Assembly (NCBI GenBank): GCA_035263845.1
Contig: DATFQY010000123.1
Location: 1-64,000 of the forward strand
DNA: 64,000 nucleotides
Origin: JAWOLE01 sp035263845
Lineage (GTDB): Bacteria > Acidobacteriota > Thermoanaerobaculia > UBA5066 > Gp7-AA6
Direction of reading: 5' to 3'
Made by a program: the position numbers and the translations under genes. Each line of letters begins with the position of its first letter. The first letter of the stretch is position 1. Below the pieces are notes generated by a model that did not search any database, was not told the DNA's origin, and worked only from the letters and a program-made list of their open reading frames with translations. This document shows, piece by piece, positions 49,483 to 60,300 of this stretch.

Positions 49483-52107
49483 GTGCCGGAAACGAGCCGA
49501 AACGGTCGGTGGCTGGGAATTCTGTTCCTCTTCGCGGTCGCCGTCCGGCTCTTCCGGGTGGACTGGGACCAGCACCACTTCTTCCATCCCGACGAGCGCG
49601 CGATCGGGTTCGCGGTGGAGCGGCTGTCGCTCCACCCGCTGCAGCTGAACCCTCACTTCTTCGCGTACGGATCGCTGACGCTCTACGTCATCAAGGGCGC
49701 CACGTCCTTCCTCGGGAACTTCCACCAGGCGCTCCGGGGCTACGACAGCAGCATCTTCGCCGGCCGGGTCGTCTCCGCGCTGCTGGGCGCCCTGACTGCG
49801 GCCGTCCTGGCGATCCTCGGGGCGCGGCTCTACGGAAAGGGCGTCGGCCTGCTGGCCGGGTGCCTGATGGCGATGGCGGTGCTCCACGTCCAGAACTCCC
49901 ACTTCGCGACGAGCGACGTCCCGCTGACGTTCCTCGTCCTGTGCACGCTTTACTTCCTCGTCCGCATCCTCGACACGGGGAGGATCCGGCACTACCTGCT
50001 CGCGGGGCTCTTCACGGGCCTCGCGATCGCGACGAAATTCAGCGCGCTTCCGATCGGACTGGCGATCGGGCTGACGCTTCTCTACCGCTGGTGGGTCGTC
50101 GAGAAGCGCGCGCCGAGGGTGATCGGCCGCGGCGCGATGCTCGGGCTCTTCATCGCGGTCGGGTTCTTCCTCGGGCAGCCGTACGCCGTCCTCGACTTCC
50201 CGGCCTTCCGCAACGACATCGTGGAGCAGAGCCGGATGGTCCGCAACGCCGGCATGTTCCCCTACACGAACCAGTACATCGGCGTGCCCAAGTACGTCTA
50301 CGACATCGGGCAGATGGTGGTGTGGGGAATGGGGCCCCTGCTGGGCATCGCCGCCCTGCTCGGGACCGCGGTGGCGGTCCGCAACGCGGTGAAACAACGC
50401 CGGATGGCGGAGATCGTCCTCCTCTCCTGGACGATTCCGTTCTTCCTGATCACGGGGTCCTTCGACGTGAAGTTCCCGCGCTATCTCCTTCCCATCTACC
50501 CGCTCGTGATCCTCTTCGGGGCGGCGATGCTCCATCGGCTGGCGGGGGAGAACCGCGCCTGGAAGGCCGCCCTGATCGCCGTCGAGGTGGCGACGGCGCT
50601 CTGGCTCGCCGCCTTCATGAGGATCTACACGCGCCCGCACACGATCGTCACAGGCTCGGAGTGGTTCTACAAGCACGTTCCGGCCGGGGCGAAGGTCGCG
50701 AGCCAGCACTGGGACGAGGGATTCCCGTTTCCGCTTCCGGGCGACCGCAACCCGGACCGCTACAAGATTGACCAGCTGGGCTACTACGAGCCGGACACGC
50801 CCGAGAAGATCGCCGGGATCTGCCGCGACCTCGCGGCCTCCGAGTGGGCGGTCTTCCAGACCAAGCGTATCTACGGCTCGGTCACCCGCGCGCCGGGGAA
50901 GTTCCCGCTGACGACGAAGTACTTCTCGGCGCTCTTCTCGGGCGACCTCGGGTTCACGCTGACCAACGAGTTCGCATCGCGCCCGGGACTCTTCGGCATC
51001 CAGGTGCCCGATGAGCTGGCCGACGAGTCCTTTTCCGTGTACGACCACCCCAAGGCCATCGTCTTCAGGAACACGGAGCACCTGAGCGCCTCCGTGATCC
51101 AGCAGCGGGTCATGAACGCGACCCGCCACCTTTCGCGAAGCGCGATCCTTCTCGCGCGGCCGGGCAAGACACTCGTCGGGACGCCGGAGGTCGAGGAGGA
51201 ACAGGAGGCGGTGGTCGAGCCGACCGCGGCGCCGGCGGCCGATGCTCCGACAGCGGCACCGCCGGCCGGCCAGTCGGCCGGACAGCCCGCCGCGCCGCCT
51301 CCACCCGCTTCCGCGGGCAAGCTCGAGCAGCCGCGCGGCGTCGCCGTGACCGCGAGGGGGGACCTCCTCGTCTGCGACTTCGGCCACGAGCGGATCCAGC
51401 GGTTCGATTCCGCGTTGAAGCCCATCGGGACCTGGGGCGGGCCCGGAACCGGGAAGGGCGAGTTCAAGCAGCCGGGGGCCCTGGCCGTCGGCTCGAAGGG
51501 GGACGTCTACGTCGCCGACACGTGGAACAGCCGGATCCAGGTCTTCGACGACGGCGGCAAGTTCCTGCGCGAGTGGAAGAGCGAGTTCTTCGGTCCCCGC
51601 GGCATCGCGGTCGGCCCGGGCGAGACGGTGTACGTCGCGGACACGGGGAACCACCGCATCGTCCGCTTCGGATCCGACGGCGCCAAGCAGGTCGAGTGGG
51701 GCGGCCGCGGCGAGGCGCCCGGCAAGCTCTACGACCCCATCGGGGTAGCGGTGGGCCCGGGCGAGAAGATCTACGTCTGCGACAACGGGAATGGGCGGAT
51801 GGAGATCTTCGACCGCAACGGGCAGGTTCAGAAGGCCTTCCCGGTCCCCGGCTGGCGGCGCGAGGTCTTCTCCGAGCCTCAGGCCGCCGTGGACCGCGAC
51901 GGGAGCGTCTGGGTGACCGTTCCCTTGGAGAAGGAAGTCCGCCACTACGCCGCCGACGGAAAGCTCCTCCGAACGATCAAAGCCAAGGAGACCCCCGAAG
52001 CGACGTGGGACAAGCCCATGGGGATCTGCCTCGGCCCCTCCGGCAACGCCCTCTACGTCACCGACCTCGCCGGGCAGGTCCTCCGGCTCGCCCTCCCTCC
52101 CGGCTGA
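49483..52107 (+). CDS. GT39-like membrane glycosyltransferase with C-terminal NHL propeller
   Basis: The 874-residue protein has a PMT/ArnT-like membrane part (1 to about 550). DQHHFFHPDERAIGFAVERL carries the Asp-Glu pair of the family, and HVQNSHFATSDVPLTFLVL follows. A linker rich in Ala, Pro and Glu (about 560-611) leads to six NHL repeats (KLEQPRGVAVTARGD; NRIQ-like NSRIQVFDDGGKFLREW; GETVYVADTGNHRIVRFG). The propeller module is close in sequence to those of the two minus-strand neighbours. GTG has AGAGG a few bases upstream and a TACCCT extended -10 further up. It is divergent from the DUF2298 gene. Confidence 0.88.
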   Translation: MPETSRNGRWLGILFLFAVAVRLFRVDWDQHHFFHPDERAIGFAVERLSLHPLQLNPHFFAYGSLTLYVIKGATSFLGNFHQALRGYDSSIFAGRVVSALLGALTAAVLAILGARLYGKGVGLLAGCLMAMAVLHVQNSHFATSDVPLTFLVLCTLYFLVRILDTGRIRHYLLAGLFTGLAIATKFSALPIGLAIGLTLLYRWWVVEKRAPRVIGRGAMLGLFIAVGFFLGQPYAVLDFPAFRNDIVEQSRMVRNAGMFPYTNQYIGVPKYVYDIGQMVVWGMGPLLGIAALLGTAVAVRNAVKQRRMAEIVLLSWTIPFFLITGSFDVKFPRYLLPIYPLVILFGAAMLHRLAGENRAWKAALIAVEVATALWLAAFMRIYTRPHTIVTGSEWFYKHVPAGAKVASQHWDEGFPFPLPGDRNPDRYKIDQLGYYEPDTPEKIAGICRDLAASEWAVFQTKRIYGSVTRAPGKFPLTTKYFSALFSGDLGFTLTNEFASRPGLFGIQVPDELADESFSVYDHPKAIVFRNTEHLSASVIQQRVMNATRHLSRSAILLARPGKTLVGTPEVEEEQEAVVEPTAAPAADAPTAAPPAGQSAGQPAAPPPPASAGKLEQPRGVAVTARGDLLVCDFGHERIQRFDSALKPIGTWGGPGTGKGEFKQPGALAVGSKGDVYVADTWNSRIQVFDDGGKFLREWKSEFFGPRGIAVGPGETVYVADTGNHRIVRFGSDGAKQVEWGGRGEAPGKLYDPIGVAVGPGEKIYVCDNGNGRMEIFDRNGQVQKAFPVPGWRREVFSEPQAAVDRDGSVWVTVPLEKEVRHYAADGKLLRTIKAKETPEATWDKPMGICLGPSGNALYVTDLAGQVLRLALPPG

Positions 52108-52123
52108 GTTTGGCGAAGGATCT

Positions 52124-52158
52124 CCCCCAAGTTAACGGACCCACGCTAACGCAGGGGG
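52124..52158. terminator. Bidirectional hairpin between convergent GT39 genes
   Basis: CCCCC-aa-GTTA pairs with TAAC-gca-GGGGG. It covers the stop codon of the minus-strand gene and lies 17 nt after the plus-strand stop. Confidence 0.5.
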
Positions 52159-54389
52159 CGGGGGAGGGAGTCGCGGATCTTCGCGTACTCGGCGATGGAG
52201 AGGGGGGTCGTCACGTCGAGCGGGATCACTTCCTCCTCGCCGCCGGGCGGCTTCCACCCGAAGGTGATGGTCGCCCGGTAGCTGTCTTCGATGTAGGCGA
52301 CCGACAGAAGGTGCTGTCCCGGCTCGGCGGAGACGGTGAAGCTCTGCGTGTCGGGAGTGTCGAGCGCAGTCTCGAAGACCTTCTGCTTGTCCCAGGAGAT
52401 CACCGTCGGCCCGCTGGAGGTCAGGTCGAACTCGTAAACGCCGGGCTTGTCGATGCGCAGGTACGTCGTCCACTCCGCCGAGAAGGGGTGTGGCAACGGG
52501 TCCATCTCCCAGTGGCTGTGCAGCCAGATCGCTGGCTCCCGGCGCTGAATGATCGGGTTGTTCCGATACTCCTTGCCCGTCCAGAACGCGCCGAGGAAGC
52601 CTCCGCGCGCCGCCCGCGACTCCTGCGGCGGACCGATGTCTGACTTCGGAACGAGGATCTCCACGAACATCGTCCTGCCGTAGGGGTCCTTGTGGGGCGT
52701 CATCTTCGCGTTCGGGTAGACGGAGTGAAAGAGCGGGAAGAGCCCCTCCTGGAACGGCTCGAGGACGTAGAGGAGGCCCTCCCGCGCGGAGTGGACCCTG
52801 TTCAGCCCGATCGGGAAGTGCTCGAAGAGCCGGAAGCGCTCGTAGGGGAAGTCGCCGAGGTAGAAGCGCTCGATGGTGTAGTCCATGTAGAGCGGGCTGA
52901 TGAAGATGTCGTACCGGTTGCCGAGGGGTCGCAGGAATCGGCCGATCGCGTGGTGGTCCCCCATGAACTCCTGCCACGCGAGCGACGTCTTCACCTGCGG
53001 GCCGAAGTAGAGTGTCAGGTCCTTGTACGCGGCCGCCGCGCTCGCGGCGAGCAGCAGCGCCGCGACGATCCCGATCCGCAGCGGCCTCATCGCCCGAGCC
53101 CTTCCCGCGAGGAAGCCGTAGATCGGCTGGAGTCCCTGCGCGATCAGGAGGTACATGGCCGGGATGGCCCCCAGGGCGCGGTGGGCCTGGGGCGACTCGA
53201 TCGTCAGGATCGCGGGCAGCAGCAGGGCGAAGAACCAGACGAGCCACGTCGCCTGCGGCCACCGGAAGATCCCGGCCAGGGCCGCGCCGATCCCCACGAG
53301 GAGGAGGAACCCCTCCGGCGGCTCGATCATCGGCCGGTTGGGGATGTTGTGGCGCGGGTTGTAGTCCCCCCGGTAGTTGAACATCAGGAGGTTCGTTCTC
53401 GCGTTGGTGAAGAGCGCCCCCGGCCAGGGCAGCCTGTGGGCGGGGTTCCAGATCGCGACGTCGTTGGACCGCTCGAAGAAGACCTTCGGGTGTTTTGCGA
53501 CGAAGATCCCGAGCGGGAGGAGCAGGATCACGGCCACGAGGATCGCCCAGGCGAGCCCTCGCAGGATCGGGACGAACTCCGACCAGAAGAGCCGCGCGCC
53601 CTTGCGGGCTGCGAAGGTCAGGACCGCCACGAGGAGCACGAAGGGGAAGAGGTTGAAGGAGTAGTAGGTCTGCAGGCCGATCCCCATGACCGCGCCGAAG
53701 AGCAGGTAGTGGCCGGTCTTCCGGCTCTCCATGGCCTTCCACAGCGCGAGCATGGCCCCGACCTCGAGGAGCGGGCCCGAGATCGTCGCGAACCCGATGC
53801 GCGAGAACGCGACGTGCCAGCGCGATCCGGCCAGCAGGACCGTGGCCGCCGCCGCCACCGGCCAGGCGAAGGCCCGGCGCGCCAGGAAGTAAAAGACCGG
53901 CACCGTCAGCGTCCCGACAAGGGCCGAGAAGCCCCGGACCGTGGCGAGGCCGCGGCCGAAGATCTTGATCGCCGCCGCGAGGACGTAGAAGAAGAGCGCC
54001 GGCATCTTCGTCCAGTCGGCGATGAAGACCGGCCGCGCGCCCCGAAGGATGTCCTCGGCGACGATGTGGTTCTGGACCTCGTCGAAGAACCCGCCGGGCG
54101 GGGCCTCCTCGAGCCCGAGGAACCGCACGCAGCCCGCCAGCACGACCACCGCGAGCAGGAACGCCGCCTCCGCGAGGACGGGCGGCCGAGTCTCCTCGCC
54201 CGGCTCCGGAGGGCCGAGCAGGCGCGACGGGCAGGAGAACGCGATCAGGAAGATCCCGAGGAGAAGCGGCATGTAGCCCGGGACCAGGCGGTCGTGGGCC
54301 CAGCACCACTGGCCGTAGCCGGCGGCCGCGACGCCCGCGGTGAAGATCAGGAGTCGAGTGAGGTTGCGTCCCCGTCCCGCGGATCCCAT
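52146..54389 (-). CDS. GT39-like membrane glycosyltransferase with C-terminal PA14-like domain
   Basis: The 747-residue protein has a polytopic PMT/ArnT-like region (1 to about 470). Its active-site loop is LEEAPPGGFFDEVQNHIVAE with an Asp-Glu. LTVPVFYFLARRAFAWPV and SRWHVAFSRIGFATISGP are typical helices. A soluble C-terminal half includes a PA14-like carbohydrate-binding fold at about 600-720 (FSAEWTTYLRIDKPGVYEFD, then a Trp-Asp pocket and TVSAEPGQHLLSVAYIEDS). PA14 domains often bind sugars. It lies in a minus-strand run with the next GT39 gene, 67 bases apart. Confidence 0.85.
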   Translation of the reverse strand: MGSAGRGRNLTRLLIFTAGVAAAGYGQWCWAHDRLVPGYMPLLLGIFLIAFSCPSRLLGPPEPGEETRPPVLAEAAFLLAVVVLAGCVRFLGLEEAPPGGFFDEVQNHIVAEDILRGARPVFIADWTKMPALFFYVLAAAIKIFGRGLATVRGFSALVGTLTVPVFYFLARRAFAWPVAAAATVLLAGSRWHVAFSRIGFATISGPLLEVGAMLALWKAMESRKTGHYLLFGAVMGIGLQTYYSFNLFPFVLLVAVLTFAARKGARLFWSEFVPILRGLAWAILVAVILLLPLGIFVAKHPKVFFERSNDVAIWNPAHRLPWPGALFTNARTNLLMFNYRGDYNPRHNIPNRPMIEPPEGFLLLVGIGAALAGIFRWPQATWLVWFFALLLPAILTIESPQAHRALGAIPAMYLLIAQGLQPIYGFLAGRARAMRPLRIGIVAALLLAASAAAAYKDLTLYFGPQVKTSLAWQEFMGDHHAIGRFLRPLGNRYDIFISPLYMDYTIERFYLGDFPYERFRLFEHFPIGLNRVHSAREGLLYVLEPFQEGLFPLFHSVYPNAKMTPHKDPYGRTMFVEILVPKSDIGPPQESRAARGGFLGAFWTGKEYRNNPIIQRREPAIWLHSHWEMDPLPHPFSAEWTTYLRIDKPGVYEFDLTSSGPTVISWDKQKVFETALDTPDTQSFTVSAEPGQHLLSVAYIEDSYRATITFGWKPPGGEEEVIPLDVTTPLSIAEYAKIRDSLPRPLR

Positions 54390-54456
54390 GCCGGTCTTCA
54401 GCGCGACCCTGAAATGTGCCGGGGCGTGTGGCGCAAGAGCCAGATGATAGCCGATG

Positions 54457-57309
54457 TCACGGCGCCGTCATCGCTCCGGGCTCGTGGCGGAGCGAGCGAA
54501 GGACCGTGAGCGTCGCCTCGGGAAGCGGATCGCCGGGTCCCGATTCCGCGGGCTGGAGGGCCGAGGGTGGCACGACGGACTCCGGCTGCCCCGGCGGCGT
54601 CCAGAGGAAATCGATGCCGCCGGGTCCATGCACGACGCGGTAGGCGATCTCCACCGGGTGCGGGCCCGCGGAGAGCAGGAAATCGCCGCCGCGCTCGACG
54701 CGGTCGTCCTCTCCATGCGTCCGGACGACCGGGCGCCCGTCGATCTTCAACTCGACGACGCCGCCGTTGGTCCGGAACGCGAAGGCGTACTTGCCGTCCG
54801 CGGGCGCGAATAGCGTTCCCCTCCAGGTCGCGTTCCACTCGCCCGGGAACCGAACGTCCTCCGACAGCGCCATGGCGGCGATCGCCCCGTCCAGGCGCTT
54901 TCGCACCGGCCCCTGGGATCCCTGGAAAACGGCGGAGAGGCCGCGTGTCGGGCCGTCCACGGGACCCAGCTCGGCGATCTCCGTCCGGCGCCACGGACCC
55001 CCTGGAGAATCGCCCTTCCACTCGAAGACCGCGGGCTTGCCGGCGCTCTCGACGGACGCCTCGAAGACGATCCGGTGCTCGCCGTCGGGAAGGCTCACCG
55101 TCGTCTCCGGGACGGGCTTCGCGGGATCGGGCCGCAGGATCTCGCGGCCGTCCACGGTCACTCGGCCGGAGGCGCGGAAGGAGTAGTTGCCGAAGTAAGG
55201 CGCGCGCAGCGCCGCACTCCAGCGGAAGGTGTGGGGAAAGCTCGTCCATCCCGGGGGCGGATCGCCGAGCGACGCCACGCGGACCGAGTCGGCGCCGCTC
55301 CCGGTGGCGAAGACGAGGGCGCCGCGCGATTTCTCCACGGCCGGCAGCGGAACGCGGTAGACGGTTACCACGGGCTGGTCCTCCGGCGTGAGGACCCGGC
55401 GGACCGTGCCGCCCGGGTAGAGCTGCTGCAGGTACGGCACGTAGTAGCGCTGCCCGTCGTAGACGAGGAAGGCGAGGTCCCTCTCGGGCTTGATGGCGAG
55501 CGGGAAGTTCAAGCCCGGATCCGGGATCGCGAGGCGCCGCGCGTCGGGCGCGAGCAGCCTCACCCAGCCGGAATTGATCATGTGGGCGGAGGAACCGAGC
55601 GTCACCGCCAGCCCCTTGTCGCCTTCCCGGGCGACCGTCTCGCCCTCCACCCGGGTCCAGGGCCAGCGGTCCGTGTGGGCGTATGGACCGAAGTACAGGC
55701 CGATCTCGACGGCCGCGAGCGCGACGGTGGCGATCGTCACGGCGGCGAGGGGGGCGAGCCGCCGGACCGTCCCCGGATTCTCCGCGGATCCCAGCGCCTC
55801 GATTCGCCGGGCGATCTCGTCGAGCACCAGCGCGGCGAGGACTCCGAGGACGGGAACGGCCGCTCCCATGCGGTGGAGATTCGGCGTCTCCACGGTGACG
55901 ACGATGCCCGCGAACCCGACCCAGAACCAGAGGGCGAGAAGGAGGAGGCGCGGGTCGCGGAACTTCGCCAGCGCCGATAGGACGCCGAGCAGCGTGATCG
56001 CGGCGAGCACCGGCGGAAACAGCGTCCGCTCCGTCGGCCAAGTCAGGTTCTGGTCCGAGTAGCGGTTGAAGACGCCCAGACCGTGCTCGACCTGCGCCGC
56101 GGCGAGCCTCGCCGTGCTCCAGTTCGGCTGGTAGTAGGTGAGCCGCCGCGCGTTCTCGCGATTGAAGACGTACGTCTCCTGCGCCCGGACCGAGAACTCG
56201 CCGGGAGTCTTGACCCAGACCACCAGGAAGGGGGCGGCCGCCAGCAGCGAGCCGATCGCGGCGACCGCGAGCCCGGCGGCCGTCCGCGCGCGGGAGCCGG
56301 CGGGGCCCTTGACCAGCAGCGCGATCCCGAAGGCGGCCGCGATCAGGCACCACATGCGGCCCGTCGGGTAGAAGTACAGAGAGAAGCCGCCCGAGAGGCC
56401 CGCGAGCGCCCACGTCCACGCCCTTCCCGAGCGCGCGGCCTCGAGAAAAGCTGCCGCGCTGATCGCCCAGAGTAATGCGGTCGGCGTCGCCTCCGTCGTT
56501 ATGCGCGAGAACTGGATGGCGACACCCATGGCCGCGAGGAGGAGCCCCGAGAAGATGCCTGTCCGCCAGCCGAAGTGGCGGATGGCGAGGAACGTCACGA
56601 CCGCCACCGTCAGGACTCCGCAGAGCGCGCCGAACGCCCTCGCGCCGGCGACGTTCATGCCCGCGAAGGACATGACTCCCGCGAGGACTTTGAAGTAGAC
56701 CATGCTGATGTGGTACCAGCCGAAGTCGAAGACCGAGCGCAGGTCGGTGCCGAGGAGGATCCGAATGGCCGGCGCCGCCCGGTCTCCCTCGTCGGGGTTG
56801 ATGCCGAAGGGGACCTTCGCCAGGCCGAAGAGGCGCGTCGCGGCCGCGGCGACGAGGATCACCGCCAGCCCGGCCGCCGCCCACGCCCGGCCGGCTCGCG
56901 TGGAGGGCAGCGGCGCCGCTCCCCAGCGGGCGGGCACGTCGAAGCTCCTTCCGGCAAGGATCGCCGCGACCAGGCCCAGCGCCGCGCTCGCGATCCAACC
57001 GGCGGCGACCCGTCGCTCGTTGTCCAGCCACAGCGAGCGCAGCGACGCCCCGGCGACCGCCAGAGACAGCGCGAGGCACGCGGCGAAGAGCCAGGGGCGC
57101 AGGCGAGGAGATCCGGCCGAGGGCTCGTCCTTCGTCGGCAGCGGAGGAAACGCGCCCGGGGCGAAGACGAGCGCCGCCGCGGCGTACAGGGCCAGTCCGA
57201 GCCAGAAGGAACGGCCCGAACGGATGATCGCTTCTCCCGAGGCAGCCAGGACGAGCGCGAGGGCTCCAGCGGCCGCCTGCCGCGACCGGCGCGCAGAACT
57301 GGATGTCAC
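54457..57309 (-). CDS. GT39-like membrane glycosyltransferase with two PA14-like domains
   Basis: The 950-residue protein has a polytopic region (1 to about 560) with KVPFGINPDEGDRAAPAIRI as active-site loop (Asp-Glu) and AMGVAIQFSRITTEATPTAL. Its soluble part has two PA14-like folds. The first (about 693-765) includes PYFGNYSFRASGRVTVDGRE and PDGEHRIVFEASVE. The second (about 823-916) includes WRGTLFAPADGKYAFAFRTN and SAGPHPVEIAYRVVHGPGG. Together these resemble the sensors or binders of other glycan loci. The GTG at 57309 sits 9 nt after a TACTTT hexamer and has no ribosome site. The divergent partner starts 23 bp away. Confidence 0.85.
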   Translation of the reverse strand: MTSSSARRSRQAAAGALALVLAASGEAIIRSGRSFWLGLALYAAAALVFAPGAFPPLPTKDEPSAGSPRLRPWLFAACLALSLAVAGASLRSLWLDNERRVAAGWIASAALGLVAAILAGRSFDVPARWGAAPLPSTRAGRAWAAAGLAVILVAAAATRLFGLAKVPFGINPDEGDRAAPAIRILLGTDLRSVFDFGWYHISMVYFKVLAGVMSFAGMNVAGARAFGALCGVLTVAVVTFLAIRHFGWRTGIFSGLLLAAMGVAIQFSRITTEATPTALLWAISAAAFLEAARSGRAWTWALAGLSGGFSLYFYPTGRMWCLIAAAFGIALLVKGPAGSRARTAAGLAVAAIGSLLAAAPFLVVWVKTPGEFSVRAQETYVFNRENARRLTYYQPNWSTARLAAAQVEHGLGVFNRYSDQNLTWPTERTLFPPVLAAITLLGVLSALAKFRDPRLLLLALWFWVGFAGIVVTVETPNLHRMGAAVPVLGVLAALVLDEIARRIEALGSAENPGTVRRLAPLAAVTIATVALAAVEIGLYFGPYAHTDRWPWTRVEGETVAREGDKGLAVTLGSSAHMINSGWVRLLAPDARRLAIPDPGLNFPLAIKPERDLAFLVYDGQRYYVPYLQQLYPGGTVRRVLTPEDQPVVTVYRVPLPAVEKSRGALVFATGSGADSVRVASLGDPPPGWTSFPHTFRWSAALRAPYFGNYSFRASGRVTVDGREILRPDPAKPVPETTVSLPDGEHRIVFEASVESAGKPAVFEWKGDSPGGPWRRTEIAELGPVDGPTRGLSAVFQGSQGPVRKRLDGAIAAMALSEDVRFPGEWNATWRGTLFAPADGKYAFAFRTNGGVVELKIDGRPVVRTHGEDDRVERGGDFLLSAGPHPVEIAYRVVHGPGGIDFLWTPPGQPESVVPPSALQPAESGPGDPLPEATLTVLRSLRHEPGAMTAP

Positions 57310-57317
57310 GAAGAAGT

Positions 57318-57324
57318 TAAAGTA
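57318..57324. promoter_or_regulatory. Shared bidirectional -10 (TTAAAGTA)
   Basis: TAAAGT on the plus strand ends 9 nt before the TTG start. TACTTT on the minus strand ends 9 nt before the GTG start. The two hexamers overlap and the arrangement is symmetric, so both mRNAs should be leaderless. This mirrors the element near 4986. Confidence 0.6.
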
Positions 57325-57332
57325 GCACACCG

Positions 57333-60300
57333 TTGTCTCGACACGTTGCCGCCCGCCGCCCGGGGAAAGCGGCGCTCGTCTTCCGCAGGATCCGGCCGGT
57401 CGCCCTCGGCTCGCTCGCCCTCTACTTCGCGGTCCGGGGGCAGGGGCTCGTCGCCAGCCTCGCGACGAGAGGGAAGGGGACGCTCGACTACGCAATCGCG
57501 GTCGAACTGATCCTGCTGGCCTGGATCGGCACGTACCGCAACCGCGCTCTTGCGTCCCGCTCGGAGTCGGAGCCGCCGCGGCCGTGGCGGACCCCCTCCC
57601 GGAGCGAGCTCGCCGTGGTCTTTCTCTCCGTCGTCGTCAACGTGCTCGCCGTCCTGGAGCTTCGGCGCCGAGACTACGACTCGCTCGCCGCGGGCGGAGT
57701 CTGGCTCGCGAGCCTCGTCCTGCTGGCCCTCGCGGCGGCCGGCCCCCGGCGCCGGCAGGCAGATCCCGCCATAGCCCGCGATCGCGGCCGTCCTTGGAAT
57801 TCTCGCCGGCTCGACCTGCTCCTCGCCGTCCTCTTCTTCCTCTTCGGGCTGGCGCTCCGCCTCTACCGCCTCGGCGACTGGACGACCGGCATGCACGGCG
57901 ACGAGGGAGAGGTCGGGTTGAACGCGCTGGAGATCCTGAAGAACCCGCGGATCTCGCCGTTCCGGACGGGATGGTTCGGCCAGCCCAACTTCTACTACTG
58001 GGGCGTCGCCCTCGGGATGAAGATCTTCGGGACCGGGCTGGCGGGACTTCGCGCCTTCTCGGCCGTCGCCGGCGCCCTCCTTCTGCTTCCCTTCTACCCC
58101 CTGGTCCGCCGGCTCTTCGGGAGCCGGACCGCGGTCGCGGCGACGCTCCTGCTGGCGGTCTCGGGCCCGGCGATCCACTTCAGCAAGCAGGAATTCAGCA
58201 ACATCACGACGCCGATGCTCCTCGTCGCCGGCTTCCTGTTCCTGGTTCGAGGCTTCGAGGAGCGGCGGATGCTTCCCTTCGTCCTGGCCGGCTACGCCCA
58301 CCTCGCCTGCCTCTACTTCTACTTGGGCGGGAGGCTGACGCCGCTGATCGCCGCCGCGTTCTTCGCCTACCTGTTGCTGGCCGCCGCCCTCCGGAAACGA
58401 TTCGCGGACATCCCCCCGCTCCTGCGCGCCGGATTCTTCTACGCCGCCGCGGCGATCTGCATGGCGGGTCCCTGGATCGCCTACTACGTGGACCACCGCC
58501 ACGAGTGGGACTCGAGGGTCAACGAGAAGCTGATCTTCCGACAACCGGCGACGATGGAGTCCCTCTACAAGGTCCGTCACGAGCCGCTGGGGATCCCGCT
58601 TCCCGACAAGGACGGACGCCACAGGGCGCTGGCTCTCGTGCGGGACGGCTTCTGGCCGCGGGTGATCTGGAGCCAGGTGAAGGCCACGCTGTCCATCCTG
58701 ACCTGGAACTTCGACCGCAGCGGCGTCTACATCACGCTGGAGCCCGCCACCGAGCCATTCGAGTCGGTGCTCGTCGTCTTCGGGATCGCCTGGGCGCTCT
58801 GGCGCTGGCGCGACGAGCGGATGGCGATGCTCTCGATCTGGTTCTGGCTGACGATCTTCGTCGGCGGCGTCCTGACGATCGACGCTCCGTATCTCGCGAG
58901 GCTCGTCGGGATCCTTCCCCTGCTCGCGATCTTCTCGGGGGTCGTGCTGGACAAGCTCGCGCTCGAAGTGGAACGGCTCTGGCGCCGCTCGACGTCGCGG
59001 GAGGGACGGGCCTCCGACGCCCGGTCCGTGGTTACAGTCGCCGTTCTGCTCGCCGTCGCCCTGATGTCGGAGCGCAGCCTGCGCGACTACTTCGGGCGCT
59101 TTCTCGGCAGCCGCCCCTTCTCCGGGGGGATGTCGTTCGCGAGCTTCGTGCGGGATACGGAGGCGCAGGCCGCGCGGGAGGGCCGTCCCGGCCCCATGTT
59201 CTACGCGCTCGGCGCGCACGGCGTCTACTGGGGCTACTCGGTCAACCGGTTCTTGAATCCCGGGAGCACCGGCGAGGACGTCCTCAACGCCTCCGACGCG
59301 CTTCCCGTCATCGACAACCGGGATCGGGACGCCGTCTTCCTCGTCTGGGACGACAACCGCCAGTACCTGCCGGCGATCCACCTCGACTACCCGAAGGGAG
59401 AGGAGGGCCGCTACCGGTACGGACCTCCCGGCCGGGAGTCCGAGAAGTTCTCGTACTACCGGGTCCGCCGCGAGGAGATCGAGGCCCGACGCGCGCTGAC
59501 GGCCGCCTACCGCTCCGCGGACGGCAGGCAGGTCGAGCGCTCCGAGCTCGGTCCCGGGGCGATGCCGCCGCCCGAGGGGCTTCGCTATCCGGCGCGGGCC
59601 GAGTGGAAGGGCCAGCTCTTCGCTCCCGCGTTCGGGAGGTACCGCTTCCGGCTCGAGAGCCCCGGCGAGGCGTCGCTCGCGCTCGACGGGAGAACCTTTC
59701 TCGCGGGCTCGGACCCGTCCGACGAGGCCGCCGTCGTCCTCGCCCGCGGCCTCCACGCTCTCTCGGTCTCCGCCACGCTGCCGGGCCCCAAAGCGAGAAT
59801 CCGGCTGGACTGGGGCGTCGCGGATTCCGACCTTCGCGCCGTGCCGGAGCGGTTCTTCTGGTCGGGACCTCCCGCCGGCCTGCTCGGGGAGATCCGGTGG
59901 AAGGAAGGGGAAGCCCCCGACGCCCGGGAGTGGGTGGAGTATCGCCGCGACGCTTTCCTGGGATTCCGCCAGGCCGAGCAGACCCTCGGCGTTGGCCATC
60001 CGACGACGGCCGTGTGGAAAGGGACGCTGCAAGCGCCCGAGAGCCCGAGCATCGTCTTCGAGACCCTCTGCAACAACGGCTGCACGGTCTCGGCCGACGG
60101 GAAACCGGTTCTCGAGAACCGCTCGCCCGACAACGCGCCCAGGCGCGACAACGCGCAGGCGGAGCTGTCGGCCGGAGCGCATCCGATCGAGATCTCTTAC
60201 CTCTGGGGCCGCGGCTTCGGTCACCTCGAGGTCTACTGGGCTCCCTCGGGCGAGCCGCGCGAGCTGCTCGAGGCTCCCGCCGTCTCGGCCGCCGGGGGCG

